Positions 25,891-36,002 of a DNA stretch of 64,000 nucleotides are shown here, piece by piece; the first letter of the stretch is position 1; each line of letters opens with the position of its first letter. The position numbers and the translations under genes are program-made. Below the pieces are notes generated by a model. It made no database searches and had not been told where the DNA came from. It was given only the letters and a program-made list of their open reading frames with translations. The DNA is from Zoogloea oleivorans (GTDB lineage: Bacteria; Pseudomonadota; Gammaproteobacteria; Burkholderiales; Rhodocyclaceae): positions 1 through 64,000 of the forward strand of contig JAOAUC010000022.1 of assembly GCA_030157785.1 (NCBI GenBank), given 5' to 3'.

Positions 25891-28013
25891 GACCCACCGC
25901 ACTCGTCGTTGCCGCCGCCATCGCCGGCATCCTGCTCTTCCTGCTCGCCACCGCCAGCGCCAACACGCCCTTGTTTGCCCGCAACTACACGCTGTTGCTG
26001 GGCCTCAACGGCATCATTGCGGTCGGCCTCGCCAGCCTGGTTTTCGTACAGCTGCGCGGCCTGTGGCGCGAATACCGGGCCCGTCGTTTCGGCTCCCGCC
26101 TCAAGCTGCGCCTGATGGCGATCTTCGCTGCCATGGCCGTGGTGCCCGGGGTGCTGGTGTACGCGGTATCCCTTCAGTTTGCGGTCAAGAGCATCGAGTC
26201 GTGGTTCAACGTGCGGGTCGATGCGGCCCTCGAAAGCGGCCTCCAGCTCGGTCGTACCAGCCTCGACATTCTGCTCACCGAGCTCGCCGCCAAGGCCGAC
26301 CAGATCGCCCTTGAACTCGAAGTTGCCCCGCAGATCCGCTCTCCGCAACTCAACCAGTTGCGCGAGCGCAGCAGCGTCGAATCGGCCACCGTCTTCTCGC
26401 CGGCCGGCAAGATCATCGCCACCGCCGACGCCCAGCTCGACACCCTGATGCCCGAGCAACCCACCGGCACCCAGCTCCGCCAGGCTCGTCAGGCCCATGG
26501 CTACCGGGCGGTCGAAGGCAATGCCAGTGATGGTCTGGTGCTGCGCGTCATCGTGCCGATTCCTGCCCGCCGGCTTGGCGAACCCCAGTTGCTTCAGCTC
26601 ACCCAGGGCGTCCCGCGCTCCTTCTCGATGCACGCCGCCAGCGTCGAGGCTGTGCACCGGGACTACCAGGAACTGTCCCTGGCGCGCAACGGCCTGAAGC
26701 GCATCTACACCCTCACGCTCACCCTCACACTGCTCCTGGCACTGTTCGCTGCGGTCGCCGTCGCCTTCGTCCTCACCCAGCGCCTGGCCGCCCCGCTGTT
26801 CATCCTGGCCGAGGGCACCCAGGCCGTCGCCGCCGGCGACTTCAGCCCCCGCCAGGCCCTCCCCGCCCGCGACGAGCTCGGCGTGTTGACCCAGTCCTTC
26901 AACCAGATGACCCGTCAGCTCGAAGATGCCCGCGCCCAGGCCGAGAGCAATCGCGCCGCCGTCGAACGCAACCGCGCCTACCTGGAAGGCGTACTCGCCA
27001 ACCTTTCCGCCGGCGTGCTGGCCTTCTCGCCGGACGGCCATCTGCGGGCCGCCAACCACGGGGCGATGACCATCCTCAACGATCAGCTCGACGGCTACGA
27101 GCGAGTCCGCCTGAACGACTGGGAAGACCACATGATCTTCCGCGACGCCCTCGTTGAAGGCTTCGAGGCACCGGAGGCGGACTGGAACCGGCAGATCGAA
27201 TTCTCCAATCCGGACGGCAGCGCCCAGACCCTGCTGCTCCACGGCACCCGCCTGCCAGACGACACCGGCGGCGGTTGGGTGGTGGTCTTCGACGACATCA
27301 CCCACCTCATCGCCGCCCAGCGCACCGCCGCCTGGGCCGAAGTTGCCCGTCGCCTCGCCCACGAGATCAAGAATCCGCTGACGCCCATCCAGCTGTCCGC
27401 CGAGCGCCTCCAGTTCAAGCTCGCCGACAAGCTCGACAAGGAAGGGCGCGAGATGCTCGAGCGCTCCACGACGACCATCGTCAACCAGGTCGAGGCAATG
27501 AAGAACCTGGTCAATGCCTTCCGCGACTACGCCCGCATGCCGACTCCGGTGATGGCGCCCCTCGAACTCAATGCCCTGGTGCGCGAAGTCCTGGTGCTCT
27601 ACGAAGGCTCCCCGGTCATGATCCACGCCGAGCTGGCCGTCGATCTGCCCCCGGTACTGGGCGACGCTACCCAGATCCGCCAGGTCATCCACAACCTGCT
27701 GCAGAACGCCGAAGACTCCCTGGCCGATCGGGATGATGCCGAGATCCAGCTGTTAACCCGATCCGACGCCCGCCGGGTAGACTTGATCCTGCGCGACAAC
27801 GGGCCCGGCTTTCCGCCCGAGATCCTGTCCCGAGCCTTTGAACCCTACGTGACCACCAAGGCCCGCGGCACCGGCCTTGGCCTTGCCATCGTCAAAAAGA
27901 TCATCGACGAACACGAGGGCGAGATCCGTCTCGCCAACCGCGAAGCCGGCGGTGCGGAAATCCGCATCCGTCTGCGCAGTGCCCCTCACTTAGAGTCCAG
28001 TGCCCATGGCTAA
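25887..28013 (+). CDS. NtrY-like membrane sensor histidine kinase
   Basis: The protein has 708 residues. Two N-terminal transmembrane helices, a third near residue 85 and a fourth near 280 flank a periplasmic sensor region. HAMP (FILAEGTQAVAAGDFSPRQA), PAS (ANLSAGVLAFSPDGHLRAAN), HisKA with H-box RRLAHEIKNPLTPIQLSAER, and HATPase (NLLQNAEDS, DNGPGFP, GTGLGLAIVKKI) follow. This is the NtrY architecture, usually tied to nitrogen or redox sensing. The start overlaps the DUF4390 stop and the end overlaps the regulator gene by 8 bp, so the three are translationally coupled. Confidence 0.92.
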   Translation: MRPTALVVAAAIAGILLFLLATASANTPLFARNYTLLLGLNGIIAVGLASLVFVQLRGLWREYRARRFGSRLKLRLMAIFAAMAVVPGVLVYAVSLQFAVKSIESWFNVRVDAALESGLQLGRTSLDILLTELAAKADQIALELEVAPQIRSPQLNQLRERSSVESATVFSPAGKIIATADAQLDTLMPEQPTGTQLRQARQAHGYRAVEGNASDGLVLRVIVPIPARRLGEPQLLQLTQGVPRSFSMHAASVEAVHRDYQELSLARNGLKRIYTLTLTLTLLLALFAAVAVAFVLTQRLAAPLFILAEGTQAVAAGDFSPRQALPARDELGVLTQSFNQMTRQLEDARAQAESNRAAVERNRAYLEGVLANLSAGVLAFSPDGHLRAANHGAMTILNDQLDGYERVRLNDWEDHMIFRDALVEGFEAPEADWNRQIEFSNPDGSAQTLLLHGTRLPDDTGGGWVVVFDDITHLIAAQRTAAWAEVARRLAHEIKNPLTPIQLSAERLQFKLADKLDKEGREMLERSTTTIVNQVEAMKNLVNAFRDYARMPTPVMAPLELNALVREVLVLYEGSPVMIHAELAVDLPPVLGDATQIRQVIHNLLQNAEDSLADRDDAEIQLLTRSDARRVDLILRDNGPGFPPEILSRAFEPYVTTKARGTGLGLAIVKKIIDEHEGEIRLANREAGGAEIRIRLRSAPHLESSAHG

Positions 28014-29256
28014 AATTCTCATTGTTGACGACGAAGTCGGCATCCGCGAACTCCTCTCCGAGATCCTGCGCGACGAGGGCCACGACATCATCCTCGCCGA
28101 GAACGCCGCCGCCGCCCGCGCCGCCCGCAACGCTGCCCGGCCCGACCTCGTCCTGCTCGACATCTGGATGCCCGACACCGACGGCGTCAGCCTGCTCAAG
28201 GAATGGTCGGCCAACGGCCAGCTCACCATGCCGGTGGTGATGATGTCCGGCCACGGCACCATCGACACCGCCGTCGAGGCCACCCGCATCGGCGCGATGG
28301 AGTTCCTCGAAAAGCCCATCGCCCTGCAAAAGCTCCTCGCCGCCGTCAAGCGTGGGCTGTCCCGCATCAAGCCGGCCCATGCCCCGAGCCCCCTCGGCCT
28401 CGGCGCCTTCGCGCGCTCGGCACCGCTGCGCGACCTGCGCAAGCGTCTCGAACAAATGGCCGAGAAGTCCCGCATCATCCTGCTGCGGGTCGGCCCCGGC
28501 AGCCTCGCCGAACTGTGCGCACGCACCCTCCAGCGGGTCGGCACCCCGTGGCTGGATCTGTCCGTGTCGTCCATGCCGCTCGAACTCAACACCCTCGAAA
28601 GTGCCCGCAACGGGGTGCTCTACGTCCCCGAGCTGATCTACCTGTCGCGCCCCCAGCAGAAGAACCTGGTCTTCGCCATGGACCGCCTGGAGCGCCATGC
28701 CCAGACCCTCGTGGTGGCCACCGAGCATCGTCCGGAAGAGCTGATCGAGCACGGCTGGGACGAACGCGCGCTGGCCCGCCTGTTCGAAGTCTCGCTCGCC
28801 CCGCCGGCGCTCGGCGAGATCCGCGACGAGATCCCCGAGATCGCCAGCCAGATCCTGCTGCATTACGTCGAAGGCGGCGAGGTACCACCGCGCCGCCTGT
28901 CGTCTGCGGCCCTCAATGCCCTGCGCAACCAGGCCTGGCCGGGTGGTTATGCCGAGCTGAAAGCCGCCATCAAGTCACTTTCGCTGGGCACCCTCGAAGA
29001 CGAAATCGGCATGGACGACGTCGCCCACCTGCTGGTCAAGAGCCCCTCGGTTGCCCTTGGCTTACCCCTCGACCTGCCCCTGCGCGAAGCGCGGGAAATC
29101 TTCGAGCGCCTGTACTTTGAGCACCACCTGCAGATCGACGGCGGCAACATGACCCGCCTCGCCGAGAAGACCGGACTCGAACGCACGCACCTCTACCGCA
29201 AGCTCAAGCAGCTCGGCATCAGCGTCGGCCGGCGCCACGAAGAAACAAACTCCTGA
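28006..29256 (+). CDS. NtrX-like response regulator with degenerate AAA+ domain
   Basis: The protein has 416 residues. The receiver domain is complete (VDDE, phosphorylated Asp in LVLLDIWMPDTDGVS, MMSGHG, Lys in EKPIAL). A Fis-type HTH is at the C-terminus (MTRLAEKTGLERTHLYRKLK). The central sigma-54 AAA+ domain has decayed: the Walker A position reads RVGPGSLAELCAR with no GKE, the GAFTGA loop is absent and the Walker B position reads NGVLYVPELIYL. It therefore probably cannot drive sigma-54 open-complex formation and must act as a conventional DNA-binding regulator. It starts at ATG 28006, overlapping the kinase gene. Confidence 0.9.
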   Translation: MAKILIVDDEVGIRELLSEILRDEGHDIILAENAAAARAARNAARPDLVLLDIWMPDTDGVSLLKEWSANGQLTMPVVMMSGHGTIDTAVEATRIGAMEFLEKPIALQKLLAAVKRGLSRIKPAHAPSPLGLGAFARSAPLRDLRKRLEQMAEKSRIILLRVGPGSLAELCARTLQRVGTPWLDLSVSSMPLELNTLESARNGVLYVPELIYLSRPQQKNLVFAMDRLERHAQTLVVATEHRPEELIEHGWDERALARLFEVSLAPPALGEIRDEIPEIASQILLHYVEGGEVPPRRLSSAALNALRNQAWPGGYAELKAAIKSLSLGTLEDEIGMDDVAHLLVKSPSVALGLPLDLPLREAREIFERLYFEHHLQIDGGNMTRLAEKTGLERTHLYRKLKQLGISVGRRHEETNS

Positions 29257-29331
29257 CACGCCGCCCCCGCGGCACTCACCACAAACCCAAGACAAGGCGG
29301 CTCCGGTGTCTCGCCCGGGCTGGACGACACC

Positions 29332-30759
29332 GTGAAGATCATCATTCTGGGCGCAGGACAGGTCGGGACCTCGGTAGCCGAGAGCCTCGTTTCCGAGGCC
29401 AACGACATCACCATCGTGGACAACGACGTGGAGCGCCTCAACGCCCTGCAGGAACGTCTCGACTTGCGGGTGGTTGCCGGCAATGCGGCCTCCCCGTCCA
29501 TCCTCAATGCTGCCGGCGCCCAGGACGCCGACCTGCTCATCGCCGTCACCCAGTCGGACCAGACCAACCTGTGCGCCTGCCGGGTCGCCAAGACCCTGTT
29601 CAATGTGCCGACCCGCATCGCCCGCCTGCGTGCCGCCGATTACGTCGACTACCCGGAACTGCTCAACGACACCAACTTCGCGGTGGATCATTCCATCTGC
29701 CCCGAGCAGATCGTCACCGACTACATCCGCAAACTCATCGAATTCCCCGAAGCCCTGCAGGTCCTCGAGTTCGCTGACGGCATGGTGACCATGATCGCCG
29801 TGAAGGCTTTTGAAGGTGGCCTGCTGGTCGGCAAGCCTCTCAAAACCATCCCGCTGCGTCTGCCCCATATCGATGCCCGGGTCGTCGCGATTTTCCGCCG
29901 CGATCAATCCATCTCCCCCACCGGCGACACCGTCATCGAGAGCGGCGACGAAGTCTTCATCCTCGCCGCCACCTCGCACATCCGCCGGGTCATGACCGAG
30001 TTGCGCCGCATGGACAAACCGATCCGACGGATCATCATCGCCGGCGGTGGCAACATCGGCCTCCGCCTCGCCAAGGCCGTCGAGGGCAGCGTGAACGTGA
30101 AGCTCATCGAACACGACCGACGCCGCGCCGAACACCTCGCCAGCCAGCTCGGGAAGGCCCTGGTGCTGCGCGGCGATGCCACCGACGAAGCCCTCCTCGA
30201 CGCCGAGAGCATTGAGGAGACCGACATGTTCCTGGCCCTCACCAACGACGAGGAGGACAACATCATGTCGGCCTCGTTGGCCAAGCAGATGGGCGCCCGC
30301 CGGGCCCTCGCTCTGATCAACCGCAAATCCTATGTAGACCTGGTCCAGGGCGGCCGCATCGACATCGCCATCTCGCCGGCCCAGACCTCCATCGGCCAGC
30401 TGCTCGCCCGTGTGCGGCGCGGCGATGTGGCTGCCGTGCACAGCCTGCGCCGGGGCGCTGCCGAAGCCCTCGAAGTGGTCGCCCACGGCGACGCCAAGCA
30501 CTGCAAGGTGATCGGCCGCAAGATCGAGGAGATCGACCTGCCCGACGGCGCCACCATCGCCGCCATCGTCCGCAACACCGGCCAGAGCCGCACCGAGTAC
30601 AAGGAACTGATCCCCTACGAGGTGCCGATCTTCGAAGTCATCATGGCCCACCACGACACGGTGATCCGCGCCGAAGACCACGTGATCGTTTTCTGCACCA
30701 GCAAAAAGCTGGTCGGAAAAGTGGAAAAGCTGTTTCAGGTGGGCTGGGGGTTCTTCTGA
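29332..30759 (+). CDS. trkA: Trk potassium uptake regulatory subunit TrkA
   Basis: TrkA is the NAD-binding peripheral subunit that gates the TrkH potassium channel. The 475 residues contain two RCK units, each with a Rossmann glycine motif (IIILGAGQVGTSVAESL and IIIAGGGNIGLRLAKAV). The start is GTG 29332, directly before the first Rossmann strand. The stop shares one base with the trkH start (TGATG), giving tight coupling. Confidence 0.96.
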   Translation: MKIIILGAGQVGTSVAESLVSEANDITIVDNDVERLNALQERLDLRVVAGNAASPSILNAAGAQDADLLIAVTQSDQTNLCACRVAKTLFNVPTRIARLRAADYVDYPELLNDTNFAVDHSICPEQIVTDYIRKLIEFPEALQVLEFADGMVTMIAVKAFEGGLLVGKPLKTIPLRLPHIDARVVAIFRRDQSISPTGDTVIESGDEVFILAATSHIRRVMTELRRMDKPIRRIIIAGGGNIGLRLAKAVEGSVNVKLIEHDRRRAEHLASQLGKALVLRGDATDEALLDAESIEETDMFLALTNDEEDNIMSASLAKQMGARRALALINRKSYVDLVQGGRIDIAISPAQTSIGQLLARVRRGDVAAVHSLRRGAAEALEVVAHGDAKHCKVIGRKIEEIDLPDGATIAAIVRNTGQSRTEYKELIPYEVPIFEVIMAHHDTVIRAEDHVIVFCTSKKLVGKVEKLFQVGWGFF

Positions 30760-32216
30760 TGGACGCCCTGCTTCCCGTTGCCAACGTGCTCGGCAGGCTG
30801 CTGTCGATCTTCAGCCTGGCCTACCTGATGCCCATCGCGGCGGCCATCATCTACAACGACGGCACCACCGCGGATTTCGTTGCGGCGATGGCCATATCGC
30901 TGGGCAGCGGCCTCACCCTTTACGCGGTGACCCGCTCCAGCTACCGCGAGCTCAAGCCCCGCGACGGCTTCCTGCTGGTGTCCACGGTGTGGGCGCTGAT
31001 GGCGGCCATCGCCACGATTCCGCTGCTGCTGGTCTATGACAGCATGAGCTTCACCGACGCCTTCTTCGAAACCATGTCGGGTCTCACCACCACCGGCTCG
31101 ACGATCATGACCGATCTCGATCATGCCCCGGAGGCCATCAATCTGTGGCGCCACGAACTCAACTGGCTCGGCGGCATGGGCATCATCGTGCTGGCGGTGG
31201 CCGTGCTGCCGCTGCTGGGGGTTGGCGGCATGCAGCTCTACAAGGCCGAAACCCCGGGCCCCATGAAGGACTCCAAGCTCACCGCGCGCATCGCCGATAC
31301 CGCCAAGGCCTTGTGGCTGGTGTACTTCCTGATTACCGTGGCCTGCATCCTGCTGCTCAACCAGGCCGGGCTGTCGTGGCTGGATTCCATCTGCCACGCC
31401 TTCGCCGCGCTGGGCCTTGGCGGCTTTTCGACCCGCGACGCCAGCGTTGGGGCTTTCGACAACCCGATGGTCGAATTCATCCTGATCGTCTTCATGGTCA
31501 TTGCCGCGATGAACTTCGCCACCCACTTCATGGCCATGCGCGGGCGTAACCTGCGCGTGTACTGGCAGGACGTGGAAGCCCGCGGCGTGGTCGGGCTGAT
31601 CGTCACCTCGTGCTTCGGCGTCGCGCTTTACGTGTGGCTGGAGGGCACCTACGAGGACTACCCGACCGCGCTCCGCCACGTCAGCTTCAATCTCGTCTCG
31701 ATGGCCACCGACTGCGGCTTCGCCAGCCAGGATTTCGACAAGTGGCCGATCTTCGCGCCGCTGTGGATGCTCTTCCTGTCGTGCATCACCGCCAGCTCCG
31801 GCTCCACCGGCGGTGGCATCAAGATGATTCGAACCCTGATCCTCGCCAAGCAGGCCAACCGCGAACTCACCCGCCTGGTTCACCCGGCGGTGGTCAATCC
31901 GGTCAAGATCGGCGGCGGCGCGATTCCCAACAGCGTGGTCATCGCGGTGCTGGGCTTCATCTTCCTGTACTTCATGAGCATCGTGATGCTCACCTTCCTG
32001 ATGATCCTGTCGGGGCTCGATTTCATGACCGCCCTGGGCGCCATCGTCGCCAGCATCAACAACGCCGGCCCCGGCCTCAACAAGGTCGGCCCGGCCTCCA
32101 ACTACGCCGTGCTCACCGACTTCCAGACCTGGGTGTGCAGCTTCACCATGCTCCTCGGGCGCCTGGAGGTGCTGTCCCTCGCAGTGGTGTTCACGCCCCA
32201 GTTCTGGCGCAAGTAA
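30759..32216 (+). CDS. trkH: Trk potassium uptake protein TrkH
   Basis: TrkH is the ion-conducting membrane subunit for K+ uptake. The 485-residue polytopic protein (483 in E. coli) shows the pore-loop selectivity segments ([38 protein letters not shown] and [12 protein letters not shown]) and [14 protein letters not shown]. It is the last gene of the rsmB-DUF4390-ntrYX-trkAH block; the kinase-regulator pair may control potassium or envelope homeostasis, an inference from this neighbourhood. Confidence 0.96.
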   Translation: MDALLPVANVLGRLLSIFSLAYLMPIAAAIIYNDGTTADFVAAMAISLGSGLTLYAVTRSSYRELKPRDGFLLVSTVWALMAAIATIPLLLVYDSMSFTDAFFETMSGLTTTGSTIMTDLDHAPEAINLWRHELNWLGGMGIIVLAVAVLPLLGVGGMQLYKAETPGPMKDSKLTARIADTAKALWLVYFLITVACILLLNQAGLSWLDSICHAFAALGLGGFSTRDASVGAFDNPMVEFILIVFMVIAAMNFATHFMAMRGRNLRVYWQDVEARGVVGLIVTSCFGVALYVWLEGTYEDYPTALRHVSFNLVSMATDCGFASQDFDKWPIFAPLWMLFLSCITASSGSTGGGIKMIRTLILAKQANRELTRLVHPAVVNPVKIGGGAIPNSVVIAVLGFIFLYFMSIVMLTFLMILSGLDFMTALGAIVASINNAGPGLNKVGPASNYAVLTDFQTWVCSFTMLLGRLEVLSLAVVFTPQFWRK

Positions 32217-32310
32217 GCCGCCCTTGATCTGCTTCATCCACGCCCCGGCGGCAAATGGCGGATAATCCCGCCTTTGCCGCCCTGCGCGGCCCTGCCTGTC
32301 GAGGAATCCT

Positions 32311-33384
32311 GTGAGCCGTCCGAAGAACGACACCTTCCTGCGCGCCCTGCTGCGCCAGCCCACCGATTACACCCCCATCTGGCTGATGCGCCAGGCAGGC
32401 CGCTACCTGCCCGAATACCGGGAAAGCCGCAAACGCGCCGGCAGCTTCCTCGACCTGTGCAAGAACCCCGGCCTCGCCTGCGAAGTCACCCTGCAGCCGC
32501 TGGCCCGCTACAACCTCGACGCGGCGATCCTGTTCTCCGACATCCTCACCGTGCCCGACGCCATGGGCCTCGGCCTGTACTTTGCCGAAGGCGAAGGCCC
32601 CAAGTTCGAGCGCCCGCTGAAGGAAGAATGGGAGATCCGCAACCTGGCCGTACCCGATCCCCACATCGAGCTCGGCTACGTGATGGACGCCGTCGCCGAG
32701 ATCCGTCGCGCCCTCGACAACTCCGTACCGCTGATCGGCTTCTCCGGCAGCCCCTGGACCCTCGCCTGCTACATGGTTGAAGGCGGCGGCTCCGACGACT
32801 ACCGCAAGGTCAAGGGCCTGCTCTACAGCCGCCCGGACCTGATGCACCACATCCTTGAAGTGACCGCCCAGTCGGTCATCGCCTACCTCAACGCGCAGAT
32901 CGAAGCCGGCGCCCAGGCGGTGATGATTTTCGACTCGTGGGGTGGCGTGCTGGCCCACGATGCCTACAAGGAATTCTCCCTCGCCTACATCCGCAAGATC
33001 GTCGCCGGCCTGACCCGTGAGAAGGATGGCGAGAAAGTGCCGTGCATCGTGTTCACCAAGGGCGGCGGCCTGTGGCTGGCCGACATCGCCGACAGCTGCG
33101 CCGATGCCGTCGGCCTCGACTGGACCGTGGATATCGGCGCAGCCCGTCGCCTGGTGGGCGATCGTGTGGCGCTACAGGGCAACCTGGACCCGTCAGTGCT
33201 CTTCGGCAGCCCCGAAGCCGTCGCCGCCGAAGCAAAGAAGGTCCTGGACGCCTACGGCCCCCACGCCGGCCACGTCTTCAACCTCGGACATGGCATTTCC
33301 CAGTTCTCGCCGCCCGACAACGTCACCGTGCTGGTCGATACCGTCCACGAATACAGCCGCGCACTGAAGAAGCAGCCCGCCTGA
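32311..33384 (+). CDS. hemE: Uroporphyrinogen decarboxylase
   Basis: HemE converts uroporphyrinogen III to coproporphyrinogen III in haem synthesis. The 357-residue protein (354 in E. coli) has the signature [16 protein letters not shown] with its catalytic-site Arg residues, the active-site [37 protein letters not shown] and [15 protein letters not shown]. The start is GTG 32311, preceded by GAGGAAT. A terminator follows. The hemE-priA gap holds an origin-like region. Confidence 0.97.
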   Translation: MSRPKNDTFLRALLRQPTDYTPIWLMRQAGRYLPEYRESRKRAGSFLDLCKNPGLACEVTLQPLARYNLDAAILFSDILTVPDAMGLGLYFAEGEGPKFERPLKEEWEIRNLAVPDPHIELGYVMDAVAEIRRALDNSVPLIGFSGSPWTLACYMVEGGGSDDYRKVKGLLYSRPDLMHHILEVTAQSVIAYLNAQIEAGAQAVMIFDSWGGVLAHDAYKEFSLAYIRKIVAGLTREKDGEKVPCIVFTKGGGLWLADIADSCADAVGLDWTVDIGAARRLVGDRVALQGNLDPSVLFGSPEAVAAEAKKVLDAYGPHAGHVFNLGHGISQFSPPDNVTVLVDTVHEYSRALKKQPA

Positions 33385-33405
33385 ACCTGTTTGCAGTAAT
33401 ACCGG

Positions 33406-33431
33406 AAAGGCCGGCCCGCGCCGGCCTTTTT
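33406..33431 (+). terminator. Rho-independent terminator after hemE
   Basis: The 9-bp stem AAAGGCCGG/CCGGCCTTT (33406-33414/33421-33429) with a 6-nt loop continues into a T-run. Confidence 0.88.
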
Positions 33432-33821
33432 GTTTCCTGCCCCCGTCAAACCCTCCCGCAAAAACGCCCCCGTCAAGCACTTAATTTGCGCTAAAGGGCT
33501 TGACTTGTGCACAGCACCACGGATTTTGTCAGTTTTGTTACCAAAATCCGGAACAGAATTTTACATTCGCATAAACAACTGTTTTTAAAAGGAATATTAT
33601 TTGTGCGGGATTTAGGCAAGGTAAGGAAAAGGCTTACAGGAGGCGGGTTTACAGCGACTTCACCCAGCTTTCCCACAAAGTTATCCACAGATTTTGTGGA
33701 CAAGGGAAAATACCCTCGTCAGCCCAATGGCTTCAGCAGTGTTTCCCACGCATCGCCTCACAAACATCCTGCAACACGCTGATTTCATACTCTTTTTACT
33801 GAACCGTAAAAACTCCAGGTC
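33430..33821. other. AT-rich hemE-priA intergenic region with DnaA boxes (origin-like)
   Basis: This gene-free stretch stands out in a GC-rich chromosome. It holds a 9-bp inverted repeat CGGATTTTG/CAAAATCCG (33520-33528/33542-33550), a strongly AT-rich segment (about 33551-33612), a perfect DnaA box TTATCCACA (33681-33689), a one-mismatch box on the minus strand (33695-33703) and a two-mismatch box (33669-33677). A 7-bp inverted repeat CCACAAA/TTTGTGG (33673/33693) frames the perfect box. It could be oriC, a secondary DnaA-binding locus or a DnaA-regulated priA promoter. A 70-codon minus-strand frame here is not convincing as a gene. Confidence 0.6.
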
Positions 33822-36002
33822 ATGAGCACAGCCATCGTCCGCGTCGCGCTTCCCATACCACTGCCGCAATCCTTTGATTACACGGCAGAAAACGTTTCTG
33901 CCGGGGATCTCGGCCGGTGCGTGCGGGTACCTTTCGGACGCGGCGAGAAGACCGGGCTGATCGTCGCCCTGCCCGATTGTGCCGATCTGCCTGTGGACAG
34001 GCTCAAGCCGGTCATCGCCATCCAGCGCGAAGCACCGGCCCTGCCCGCCGACTGGCTGGCCATGGTCGAATTCACCGCCCGCTACTACCAGCACCCACTG
34101 GGCGAAGTCGTCGCCATGGCGCTGCCGCCGCGCCTGCGCAAGGCCGATGCAGTAGCCGGCGCCGAAGCCGATCCACTCCTCGACCTGACCGACACGGGCC
34201 GCGACGCCCTCACCGCCAGCAAACGCGAAAGCCGCGCGCTGGCCCTGCTGCGCAAGCTCGCAGAAGGCGGTCCGCGCCGGCGCTCCCTGCTGCGCGACGA
34301 GGACAGCGCCAACCCCGCCGTCGCCGATGCGCTCAAACGTGGCTGGATCGCCCCCTGCATGGCTGCCGAACCGGCCGCCATGGCCGGCGCGCCCACGCTC
34401 ACCGACGAACAGCAGGCTGCCGTCGAAATCATCGGTGCCGAGGCCGGCAAGTTCCAACCCTTCCTGCTGGCCGGCGTCACCGGCAGCGGCAAGACCGAGG
34501 TCTACCTGCGCCTCGTCGCCCAGGCCATCGCCCGCGGCGAACAGGCCCTCATGTTGGTCCCCGAAATCGCCCTCACGCCGCAGCTCGAAACCCGCGTCGC
34601 CAGCCGCTTCCCGGCTGCCCGCGTGGTCAGCCTGCATTCAGCCCTTGGCGAGGCGGCTCGCTCCCAGGGTTTCGTGCAGGCCATGGAAGGCCGCGCGGAG
34701 ATTGTTCTTGGCACACGCCTGTCGGTATTCACGCCGCTGCCCCGCCTCGGCCTGATCGTCGTCGATGAAGAGCACGACGCCAGCTACAAGCAGCACGAAG
34801 GCGTGCGCTACAACGCCCGCGACCTGGCCATCTGGCGCGCCCGCCAGCGCGGTGTGCCGATCGTCCTCGGCTCGGCCACGCCGTCCCTCGAGAGCTGGCA
34901 CGCCGCCGACACCGGCCGCTATCGCCGGGTCGAACTGGCCAACCGGGCGGTGGCGATCACGCTGCCCAAGGTGCGACCGGTGGATGTACGCCGCGAAAAG
35001 CTGCAGCACGGTGTCTCCGAGCACCTCCTGCGGGCCATCGAGGCCCGCCTGCAGCGCGGCGAGCAAAGCCTGGTATTCCTCAACCGGCGTGGCTATGCCC
35101 CGGTGCTGTCGTGCCCGTCCTGCGGCTGGGTCAGCCGTTGCCCGCACTGCACCGCCAACATGGTCCTGCATCTGGCCGACAAGCGCCTGCGCTGCCACCA
35201 CTGCAGCTTCGACACCAGCATTCCCCTCGCCTGCCCCGACTGCGGCGACCAGGACATCCAGCCCTTCGGCCGCGGCACCCAGCGCCTCGAAGAAACCCTC
35301 GGCGAACGTTTCCCCGACGCCCGAGTGCTGCGCGTAGACCGGGACGCCGCGCGCACCCGCAGCCAGTGGGAGGCGCTGCTCGACAAGATCGGCAAGGGCG
35401 AAGCCGACATCCTGGTCGGCACCCAGATGATGGCCAAGGGCCACGACTTCCCCCGGCTCACCTTCGTCGGCGTGCTCAACGCCGATTCATCGCTGTTTGC
35501 CGCCGATTTCCGCGCCCCGGAACGGCTGTTCCAGCAATTGATGCAGGTGGGAGGCCGGGCCGGGCGCGGCGAGCTGCCCGGCGAGGTGATGGTGCAGACC
35601 CAGTATCCCGACCATCCCCTCTACAAGTGCCTGGAAAAGCACGATTTCGCCCGTTACGCCGCCCTCCAGCTGGAGGAGCGCAAACAAGCCCGCTTCCCGC
35701 CCTACGCGGCCAACGCCCTGCTGTGCGCCAATGCGCCCGAAGTGGCCACCTCGATCGCCTGGCTGAAGGACGCCCGCGCCGCCGCCATGCCCCTCGCCCA
35801 GGCCTACGGCGTGCAGGTTTTTGATCCAGTACCGATGCGCATGGTCCGCCTGGCCCGCCGGGAGCGCGCCCAGCTTCTCGTCGAAGCCCCCGGCCGCCCG
35901 GCCCTGCAGGCCTTCCTCACCGACTGGAGCCGCCACCTGTGGGCGCTCAAGCCCCCGCGGGAACTGCGCTGGCACCTGGACGTGGATCCGGCGGAAGTCT
36001 GA
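33822..36002 (+). CDS. priA: Primosomal protein N' (replication restart helicase PriA)
   Basis: PriA reloads the replisome at collapsed forks. The 726 residues (732 in E. coli) include the N-terminal 3'-DNA-binding domain (VRVALPIPLPQSFDYT, RVPFGRGEKTGLIV), helicase motifs LLAGVTGSGKTEVYLRL (Walker A), VDEEHDASYKQHEGVRYNAR (DEEH) and GSATPSLES, and a paired zinc cluster (CPSCGWVSRCPHC, CHHC, CPDCGDQD). Motifs GTQMMAKGHDFP and QVGGRAGRG follow. Its last 56 bp overlap the convergent CHRD gene. Confidence 0.97.
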   Translation: MSTAIVRVALPIPLPQSFDYTAENVSAGDLGRCVRVPFGRGEKTGLIVALPDCADLPVDRLKPVIAIQREAPALPADWLAMVEFTARYYQHPLGEVVAMALPPRLRKADAVAGAEADPLLDLTDTGRDALTASKRESRALALLRKLAEGGPRRRSLLRDEDSANPAVADALKRGWIAPCMAAEPAAMAGAPTLTDEQQAAVEIIGAEAGKFQPFLLAGVTGSGKTEVYLRLVAQAIARGEQALMLVPEIALTPQLETRVASRFPAARVVSLHSALGEAARSQGFVQAMEGRAEIVLGTRLSVFTPLPRLGLIVVDEEHDASYKQHEGVRYNARDLAIWRARQRGVPIVLGSATPSLESWHAADTGRYRRVELANRAVAITLPKVRPVDVRREKLQHGVSEHLLRAIEARLQRGEQSLVFLNRRGYAPVLSCPSCGWVSRCPHCTANMVLHLADKRLRCHHCSFDTSIPLACPDCGDQDIQPFGRGTQRLEETLGERFPDARVLRVDRDAARTRSQWEALLDKIGKGEADILVGTQMMAKGHDFPRLTFVGVLNADSSLFAADFRAPERLFQQLMQVGGRAGRGELPGEVMVQTQYPDHPLYKCLEKHDFARYAALQLEERKQARFPPYAANALLCANAPEVATSIAWLKDARAAAMPLAQAYGVQVFDPVPMRMVRLARRERAQLLVEAPGRPALQAFLTDWSRHLWALKPPRELRWHLDVDPAEV

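Noticed and set aside
33491-33703. 70-codon minus-strand frame in the hemE-priA gap
   Set aside because: It begins inside the DnaA-box cluster, has no good RBS and no family features.
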